From: Saccoglossus kowalevskii
Lineage: Eukaryota > Hemichordata > Enteropneusta > Harrimaniidae
Assembly: GCF_000003605.2 (NCBI RefSeq)
Contig: NW_003129870.1
Location: forward strand, 99,492-124,782
Length of the DNA: 25,291 bases
Reading direction: 5' to 3'
Position 1 is the stretch's first letter. The number at the start of each line of letters is the position of its first letter. This document shows positions 1 through 9,881 of this stretch, piece after piece. A program made the position numbers and the translations under genes. A model generated the notes under the pieces. That model searched no databases. It was not told where the DNA came from and saw nothing but the letters and a program-made list of their open reading frames with translations.

Positions 1-858
1 CTAATAGAAGCCACATCTCTTATATAAGCCAGATCTCTTATAGAAGCCACATCCCTTATAGGAGCCACATCCCTTATAGGAGCCACATCTCTAATAGAAG
101 CCACATCTCTTATAGAAGCCACATCTCTTATAGAAGCCACATCTCTTATAGAAGCCACATCTCTTATAGCATCTCTTATAGAAGCCACATCTCTTATAGA
201 AGCCACATCTCTTATAGAAGCCACATCTCTTATAGAAGCCACATCTCTTATAGAAGCCACATCTCTTATAGAAGCCACACCTCTTATAGAAGCCACACCT
301 CTTATAGAAGCCACATCTCTTATAGAAGCCACATCTCTTATAGAAGCCACATCTCTTATAGAAGCCACATCTCTTATAGAAGCCACACCTCTTATAGAAG
401 CCACATCTCTTATAGAAGCCACATCTCTAATAGAAGCCACATCTCTTATAGAAGCCACATCTCTTATAGAAGCCACATCTCTTATTGAAGCCACATCTCT
501 TATAGAAGCCACATCTCTTATAGAAGCCACATTTCTTATTGAAGCCACATCTCTTATAGAAGCCACATCACTTATAGAAGCCACATCTCTTATAGAAGCC
601 ACATCTCTTATTGAAGCCACATCTCTTATAGAAGCCACATCTCTTATTGAAGCCACATCTCTTATAGAAGTCACATCTCTTTATAGAAGCCACATCCCTT
701 ATAGGAGCCACATCTCTAATAGAAGCCACATCTCTTATAGAAGCCACATCTCTTGTAGAAGCCACATCTCTTATAGAAGCCACATCACTTATAGAAGCCA
801 CATCTCTTATAGAAGCTGCATCTCTTATAGAAGCCACATGTCTTATAGAAGCGGCATC
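1..858. repeat. 18-bp minisatellite (about 48 copies)
   Basis: Tandem array of the unit GAAGCCACATCTCTTATA, running off the left edge of the window. Variants are scattered through it: CTAATAG for CTTATAG, CACACCT for CACATCT, CTTATT for CTTATA, and CCCTTATAGGA. Two length changes are visible: a 6-base deletion near 168 and a 1-base insertion near 682. Because 18 is a multiple of 3, several frames stay open; one minus-strand frame reads a hexapeptide (IRDVAS). The last unit decays into unique sequence near 850. No splice or start context makes it look like a real gene, so I call it a minisatellite. Confidence 0.97.
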
Positions 859-2441
859 CATTCTTTTTGAACAATTGAGAACAATGTGTCGATGCTGTAA
901 TACCACCAGATTTTCTCGCCCAAATGTTTTTTCGTTTTTTTCTTATATTCTTTAATATTTCTGGAAATGAACCCTAATTTTGAAGACAAAAGACAAAATT
1001 TCAGTATGTCCCAATTTTTTGAAGAAAAGTGCAGACTAATAACGAGACTATTTTGTTAATTTCTGATGATAAATAGAGGGCACTGGTGGTGAAAAAGACA
1101 AGAGCTGAGGCTTCTAATACATAATAGTGAAATATGCAAATTTATTCATGATAAAAAAAAGAAAGTTTTATTTTAAAACTTGACATGACTAAAATGGTAT
1201 TGGACAAATTCTAAATGTTTCATAAAATATAAAAAGTTTATATAAGAATTAATACAGATTATATACTTTATATTCTGTTGTATCAATGTAGAGGGAAATT
1301 TACAGATAGATGCAAACTGATTTATTTTCATAATTCCTACAGCATTGAAGTAAAATGCACCGTAGTCAGTCACCATATGTAGATATACTAATAATATGAA
1401 TTTGCAATTTGCGTAAAATCTTATCAGATATGCTAGCAAATATACCGGTAAGTTTACATTATTTAAAACTACATTCTCACTTTGCATAATCTGCAGAAAG
1501 CCTCTCACTGAGCCCTGTAAGCAATATAATGGTAGTTTTGTACAGTTCATGAAAAATGCTATCTATCAGAATAAATTGGTAGTCAAAGTCACCGGGATTA
1601 TATTACATGTATTGTCAACTTTATACTACCTGTACCTTTACACTGTGAAATTATTATAAGAATCCATTGGGAATGTTATAAATCAACTTTCTATTACATA
1701 GAATCTGATACATATTACTTACATTGGTTATTATAAACTACCCCGTGTAACTAATTTTAGATAAACCGAAAAAGGCATTTATAAGGAGTGCCTTCATTGT
1801 TTAGTAGCATTGTAATACTTATTAATATATGGAACCACACATATTAATTTGGTAGAAAAATTGAAATTCTCCAGCTCGTTGCTGAACAATTTCAGCCAAC
1901 AATATTGAACAAAATTTTGGCATAAAAATAAGTTTGCTAAAAGTTATTCAAAACTGTTATTTCTTTCTGCCAATATATATGTGCCAATAGTATCCTCAGG
2001 CGGACATCCGGGCATTATTTTCACCACCTGGCAACCATTACAGTGAAAACAAAGACCAAAAACTCCCAGAAACTGTACTTTGGTATAGTTGTTGAGACTC
2101 TACTAAGTAGTGTAACAGAATTACCCCTACATGCGCAACATGTATACATTCGGTTGCGCAGGATTACTTCAAAGTTGAGCTTGTGTTGTTTCCTCGACTT
2201 TAAGTTTTTTCATTGGCTCTGCGACCGGCTTTCCACAACAGCTCGCCCATAGAAATACATGGTACAGTGGTCTGTGCCTTAGCAACCTGGAACATTCTGT
2301 AACATAGCTCGGCCCCCGAGATTACATTACTTGAAATACTTATAAGTTTGGTACTTTTCTGTGCGTACCATTTCTGAGCTTTGAAAAACCATTAATACAA
2401 AAATATATCATATTTGTAATTCAGATTTGACTGATAGCCTC
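859..2441. other. Intergenic / 3' flank of the SLC35F-like gene
   Basis: AT-rich sequence without a convincing gene. It lies downstream of the minus-strand transporter gene, so part of it is probably that gene's 3' UTR. The nearest canonical minus-strand AATAAA signals I see are at about 1321-1326, 1167-1172 and 1141-1146, more than 1.1 kb beyond the stop codon. Which one is used cannot be told from the sequence. Short open frames here lack family features. Confidence 0.6.
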
Positions 2442-2617
2442 TTACAAAGCACTGTGATGACATCGCGTACAGCAGCCACATCTTACAAACCGAGGCCAGG
2501 TCACTTTATCTTGCCACTTGTTTGGAATCAGCATTAACAGAAATCCTCCGACGATAAACACACTTCCAATGATTTGCAGTGTCCCAAATGCATTGTCACG
2601 CCAAATATAATCCACAA
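2442..2617 (-). CDS. SLC35F3/F4-like: SLC35F-like exon 7 (last helix, stop)
   Basis: Begins after a TTCTTCACAG acceptor and ends with TAA at 2442-2444. It encodes VDYIWRDNAFGTLQIIGSVF followed by IVGGFLLMLIP (last membrane helix), then a short tail PNKWQDKVTWPRF and a cysteine cluster CGCCTRCHHSAL. The IP.KW ending matches the family; the cysteine cluster might be palmitoylated, which is inference only. Confidence 0.9.
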
Positions 2618-5600
2618 CTGTGAAGAAAAAAATTTAGTTTATATTTTGATCAATTATTTACATAGGAAGATAAGGTCTAAATTTTACTGAAATAAAATTA
2701 AAATGTTTTCCCCAACCACAACTTTGCTCATTTTTATGTACTTTTTACTATTTTTTTTTTAATTTTTGACTAAACTGAATATTCAATGCCTACAGGTATT
2801 GATCAAAATTTTAAAACAAAGTTATGAAGGTTTATTTAGCTCTATGAATGTTGAAAAGAAATTTGAAACTTTTTTCCAATGGTAAAAATCTTGGTGGAGA
2901 TGGTCAAAGGTCATAGAACATTTAATGGGATTGGAAAAAATAACCAAACTTTCACAGCTAAATGTTACACTACTATTAAGTCAACCACTAATACAATAGG
3001 TGATTTTCCGAACAATTGCGAGATCTCGCGAGATGCATAAAAGACGCGCGTCGAACGTCTGCTGCAAAAATCGAACGATTTGATTTGAACTAGAATTTCT
3101 TTATTTCGCAGCTTACATTGACCGGCCAATCTTCGACAGAGGAATATTGCTTCCGAATACCCTTACTTAATCGAAATTGCCTATCATCAAATGTGGACAG
3201 CACATTATTAAGCATGGAAATGTCCCCGAAATACTTTCGCGTTTGTCGAATCCCACGCGATGTTTGACTACGACGCTATGACCTTTGTTTGTCCTGTTTT
3301 TACGTTCGATTTCACGCATAACGTGTGATTCTCGCAGTGTACGGAAAATGGTCTATTAAACTGTATTCATTGTTCTTGTGCGGAAAAATGAACAATTTAG
3401 TCAAATTTTGTTGGTGGTTGGCTTAACCTTTTCACTACCAGTTGTTCCCTCTTTTAATCACAAATTTACAAAATAGTAGTGTTTATCGTAAAAACTGAAA
3501 ACTCAAATTTTCAGATTATTATTTCCAGAAAGTCGGGCGGGGAAAGGGTGAATTTACCCATGAATGTTTGGTACTCTTTTCTCAATTTGTAGGAATCTGA
3601 AAAACCTGTTTCTCAACTTGTCTCTTTATTTTGTATGGCTGCCATATGGTAAATATCAGTAAAAACAAATCTCCTTTATTTTATTATCTCAAGTCAGCCA
3701 GCGAACTGTGGTATAAGCCTACTCCATAGTGCCATTGATGTTAATACATTCATATATATCTAAATAAAAACTACTCCTTTTTGTAACAAAATGCAGACTT
3801 TTCTGAATGAACGATACTTTAGTCCAGGAAGATACACTGTCTTCTCAATCAGTGTCGATGCGTTTGTGCATTTAGTGTGTCCAAACCAACAAGGTCTTCT
3901 ATTTTTAAATTTTCCATTAAAAGTCAGTCTCTTAAAAAAGTTGAGAAGCACTGCTCTTCTTTGGTTCTCTAGAACATGCAATCTTCATTAAAAACACCCC
4001 CTTCTCCACAAGATTCAGAACAAACATGTGTATCCCTCAATCAGCCCAGTGCTCCCCCCTTACCGGCCTCAAGTACTGTGCCTTTATCATCAGAAAACCA
4101 TGTCTTATATGGTATCAGTTGAGAAAATATTGATAGAATACAAAGAATACTTTTATATGAATAAATATGATGTCATGCATGCATGTCTGTCTGTTTGTTG
4201 ATTATTTCCTCTTACCTGCATTGAGGGGTATTCCTATAACTGTACCAATTGCAATGAACAAAGGATATGTGAAAGCAATACCAAAATTAATCAGGAAATT
4301 GAAAACTGTGTATTAAAAAAATAAATGAAATAAGTCATATTTGAATTATTCAGTAAAAGCAATTATTTGTATACACATGCTTTTATTGGAGATTGGCTTT
4401 TAATAGAGAAAATACGAATAGTACCGGTAATTTGCGTAGGGTCATATTTACTTAAGGGGATATATGCCATATTTTTGAACATTTGGGTTGTTTATTTCAA
4501 TTTATCTAATACATTGGGTAAATAATTTCACATTACAGCATATGACAGGTCAGAAGGCCTACAATTATGCTAAAAGTATGAAAATAGCTTTGCCTAAGCA
4601 TGGCGGTAAAAACAGGCCTAAGTATGTTCAAAGAAATCAAATAAACAACGGTCGCCAAAATAAACTGATCATGAAAACTGTTATCTTCCAATCAATTTCC
4701 CATGGAGCATTGCAATATCCATTGGAAGATTCTTAGCCATGTTTGTTATGACTTAAAGCCTTTCAATCACAACATCCGGCACTCAACAAACATTTTCATG
4801 AAGGATGCTGCCTAGTAAAAATTAATTTCATCAACGTAATCTGTTGGAATATAAATTCAAATATGGCTGAATATCATGAAACGTTTGTTTAGTCTCATTC
4901 ATATTCAAATTACAAATATGGTCTAGCACTTTTATCCAATATTTCTGAATTATGTTGCAGATGGTGTTCCATGCTGGGTTAATTTCGTGAATGGTGTTAA
5001 TTTCTCTGTGGTTGACCACAATCCATCCAGTGATTGGTTGGAACAGTTTTCAATCATATTTCAAGTAAAGAAATGGTGTGAAATATTATAAATGGTGATT
5101 ATTTGTTTCTTATAAGAATTCCACACTTGAAGAAGACAAGAACCAGTGGAAAGCCAGATCCTCCAGAGAAAATGGTCCTAGATAGGACACACTCTCAGAA
5201 AGCCACCAACGAGCATCACACAGCAGGCCCTAATCTGAAACCCATGGGGCAAGCGAAAGAGAGGAAGGCCTAAGAACAGCTGGAGAAGGGACACTGAGGA
5301 AAAGATGAGGAGCATCAGTAACAGCTGGCACGACCTGAGAAGGAAGACCCAGAGACGAGTACAGTGGAGGATGATCATCGGATTATGCTCCAACTGGGGC
5401 AAAGGGCCCAAGTAAGTAAGTACTTATTACTAAGTAAATTAAAAAAACAAACTCAAATAGTGGGTGGTTACTGGGGAACTTTTGATATGGAAATTTCCAA
5501 CAGTTGAATGCAAATTCATAACAAACCCCACCAACAATATTTCAAACATCAAACAATGTTCCAAGGAAAACTATCACAAGATTACAGTTTTTCTGATCAG

Positions 5601-8600
5601 TTTATTTTGGTGACTGCTGTTACCTTACAGCTGTCTAGATGCTGTTTAAATAAAACATAAAACAGTTTAAACTGTACCACAGCTCCTTTTCTTCCACACA
5701 CTTCATTCAACAAATGGAATATTCAATTTTTTCATAAGGAAGGGCTGGTCATACTCACCCACTGACAGGGCAGCTGACCCACATAGAAATTTCCATGGCA
5801 TCTCATTCCAATCCCAGCTTTCTATCCCTGTTAGATATAATGTCAACATAACAGGCCACAGAAAGAGCAAATTGAAAGCTCCTGTACAAGTTAAAAACAG
5901 TGAGACCTGCCCGCTTGTTGCATCACCGATGAATCTTTTAAAAAGTACCTGTAAAAAGGCACAAATAAATATAAATCAATCGAAAAACATGTATAAGATC
6001 ATACAATAACAAATACATTTATATTTATATTTATAATTTAAAAACAAATTTAAAAAACAAGTACATGTATGTACCTTGTACAAAGCAGCTCCAATGGCCG
6101 CTCCAACTGACAATGCCACCCCCACTGCTGTGGATCTCAGAAAACCATCACCAGCAGCCATTAACACCACACCTGCTATAGAAAATATTGTTGCTAAAAC
6201 CTAGTAGAAAATAAGAGGGAAAACCAAATATGATAACAGAAAACTAATAATTGTGTAAAATTAATGTTTTTCCCGATTTTGTTTATTTCAACAAGCTTAG
6301 AGATTTTTGACTGTTATATTTTTTAGGTTTCATCAAAATTTAACCATAAAACCAGTATTTGTAAGCAGAGTACTGTAAAATACTTTATTTTCGCTTTGAA
6401 TTAATTTTCACTATTTTCACTGAAGGAATGATTCAGTGAAAATGAAATCCAGCAAAACACCCACAAATTTTTGTCCTATATTTTACGTTCAAAATCAGTG
6501 AAAATAAATTCCATACAAAACACCAAAACATTCAAGTTTTTTCAGTGAAAATTAATTCCAGCTAAACTAAAGTATTTTAAAGTATATACTTGCACTGAGA
6601 TGTTGTTCACTGTTAAAAACTAATTTCAAATTCCAGGATGCTACAATTGTTCTCTTGGTCTTATCGTATATATTAATAGCATATCCTTCCTTTCATTGCT
6701 GTCCTTGTTTCTTTGGCTCAATCCCAAGAAAGACACAGCTAATGGAAAGCAGCTCAAATTTTCTTTTCTAAGTTGTCAGCTGATCATGTAATTGAGACTT
6801 GAACAAGAGCGTCCCCATAACAAGGCTCCACTCTAATTCTAGTGTGTCCAGAAATGTTTTTATTGACGATAGAATGTCATAACGACTTCTTGACAAGTGT
6901 GATGACCTATATGCATAATACATACAAGGTGTTGCATTACTGTGATGGTGTTGCCAATAATATAAATAATTTACTGATCCATGCAGTTGGTAAAACATGT
7001 TGAAAAAGCCACATGCAATTTTAGCGAATTGTGGTAAAATGACGTAATAGCGAAATGTTGATTTAGCGAATCTCTCTTGTCATTGTTGATTTCCTGTTTT
7101 CACAATACTTGTATGTCGCGTGCCAAAACAAATGCGCAGTTATCACCTCCATAAAACAAAGAAAAACTGTCAAGTGTAATTAGAAAGCACCCCAGATTTT
7201 TACGTTCCGGATTACTGTATACAAATCCCCAAGCCTTGGCCATTTTGAATTTTTAATAATGTCATTAGTGACATCTTGAATTAGCAAATCATTTCTCTTG
7301 CTAAATTCGCTAAAAAGACATGCTTGCGAAAAAGACATGTTTTACAGTATACCGTTCATATCAGCTGTCAACCGAGGTTACAGTAAGCAATGTGTTAAAT
7401 ACGGTACAGTTTTAGAGAAGCAGTCAAACATGGAACGATTCGACTGTTTACTTACCTTGACCGGAGTAATAAGCTCATTCAGCCACAGTATGGACAGTAT
7501 ATAGATAAATGCAGTATTGGACGAAAACAGAGCAGTTACGTCAGCAGCTGCTATGAATCCCAAAGCGTACGTGTACATGTAATTAGTGACGGCCCAGCAT
7601 ATACCGAATGGGGCGATCAGTCGAAAGTAATTCCACAATGTTAGACCCGCTTCACCAAAGACAGCCTCGTCTTCACTAAAAGATAGAATAGACATAATAG
7701 CATTTTAACTCATATAACTGAAGGGTAGTCAAAGCCAACAGACTTTCTTGAAAAATTGTAAAAATATTTCTTGTGATTGACTGTTTTAAATTCCAAAGAA
7801 AAAACCTGGGGTACCTGAACAATTTTGTGAATTGTGAGCCAAAATTGTAGGCATTTCTTGTTTTCCAATCTGAAATGACCACAAAATTAGGGTTTATCGC
7901 TACAGGGAAATTGCAAAGTTGTTGTTTCCATAGAAACAAGTTTGGATATACTCTTTTTGATTTTTACTTTAATTTGTCTTTTTTTTATCCATCCATCTAT
8001 TACTAGGTAATTAACACTCCCAGAAAAATACTTTCACATATGAATTGAATTTTTTAAATTGAAATTTTATAAAATTAGTTTGTTTGATGTATATTGATAA
8101 ATATATATTGTATCACAAAATGTAACATAAAAAATGTAATTTGTGCAGAAAAAAACATTATCCATTGAATAAAATCACAAATACATTTGGGCACATGTAC
8201 ATTGAAATTGACATAGCAAATTAAAAATATGGTAGTCCGAGCTTTTGGACAAATGGAATAATTTTAAATTATGGACAAGCAGTCCATTAGAGTGAGTAAG
8301 TTATTTAGGTTGCCATGAAAATATGTGATTCAAATATGCAATTGTAATGGAGAAGCAATTATGCGCAACTCAATGCACAGTGTGAATGCAAAATAATAAT
8401 GGACTTTGTGAAAGTCGTACTGTCTGTTGCATGGGACCCATAGTGATGAATATTAAATTAGTACAAAGAAAAGCTAAAACGTTTTTCTAATCTATAGATA
8501 CCACACCTGTAAATCAGTCTCGCATGCCATTTATTTCTCCCCAAAAAAAACGCTGGCGGGAAATATCCCAGATAGCAGACAAGCATCCACGTTGTTGAGA

Positions 8601-9827
8601 ACCAAACGTTGAAGAAGGGACCGTCAAACTCATCTGTGTAAGTGCTTTGTGTAAACTGAGTTGCTCCAACCCATGAGACGGCAATACCGATCACAATAAA
8701 TAGACCAATCAACCATTTGCAAGTCGTCTTGGATATGCATTTGTTATCAGATATGATGACTTGGATTTCTTCATCTTTTGCATCAGAGTTTGTCACCAGT
8801 CGGGCATCACTGCTATAATCAACCTCTATGGGAGGAACCAAATGCGATTAAAAGTCCACTATGCCTTCCCTGGGATCAGACCAGAGTAGGTTAGATTGCT
8901 AGGATTTAAAGTTATAAAAACATTGTTTGGTAATACACTAGATGGTAATAAATACTCTGATATAATCATTATTGTGATTCTCATAACTGCAATTTTATAA
9001 ATCTTACAGTTGAAATATTTTTAAATACTAAATGGCCGATGTGTATAGAGGTTTAAGAATTAGTGGCATGGTGTTCAAACAATGATTCCATAATCCATTG
9101 CAAAAAGTTACAAATAAATACAAATGCAATTCAAAGATCTATTTTATCTGACCACGCCAAATAAAACAAATTCAGGCTTAAGTTTTTGTTTTATTTTACC
9201 CAATGAACTGTATGTTTTTGCGAGAATATTTTTTAACTACAGATCTGGAAAATACACGTAAAATGCATTGTATGTTTGCCTAAAATTAAAGCATGCTACA
9301 TGACAAATGCAGTGCTTTAAAGCACGGGAGTCGTCACATGCCCATGCGTCAGGTGTCCATAGCATGTAATTGTTTACAAACAAGCATCCACCCATGAGCC
9401 TTTACATTTTCAACGTGTGTTGTTATCATCGCTTGGGACTCAATTCCCGCACGTGCGCAGGTGACAACCCTCTCGCTTTAAGGGTCCATTCGAACTGTTT
9501 TTATTTATTCATATTAGATGTTTGCAGGAATTAAGACCTTTACACAAATACAGGGCGGTGGTCGTTGTGACACGTCCTGTTCGATATGGGATTCATAGTG
9601 ACGAATACAGGGGTGTAAAATACATTGTTTATTTACACGAAATTCAAACATGCGCTGCGCGACGAACACCGCGCTTTAAAAAAGTTTACTCATTGACTCG
9701 CTTAGTCTGTTTTTTGGTTGTCTTTAAACTATTAGCCATTGTAATTAGATTAACTTTTATCTGTAATTGACTCCCATGTGCGAAGCACAAAATGGGAGTC
9801 TTTGCAGTTAGTGTGTCTGTATGTGTG

Positions 9828-9881
<54 letters not shown>

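Noticed and set aside
1-858. CRISPR-like regular repeats
   Set aside because: The 18-bp units are directly adjacent with no unique spacers, and the setting is an animal genome.
568-906. 112-aa minus-strand ORF across the minisatellite
   Set aside because: It shifts frame at the 1-base insertion near 682 and is explained by a repeat whose length is a multiple of three; there is no family match.
3760-3991. Overlapping 73-aa and 66-aa ORFs on opposite strands
   Set aside because: Neither shows family features; the region carries at most a transposon end.
5178-5411. Minus-strand ORF over the LINE tail
   Set aside because: It is the antisense shadow of the plus-strand LINE coding frame.
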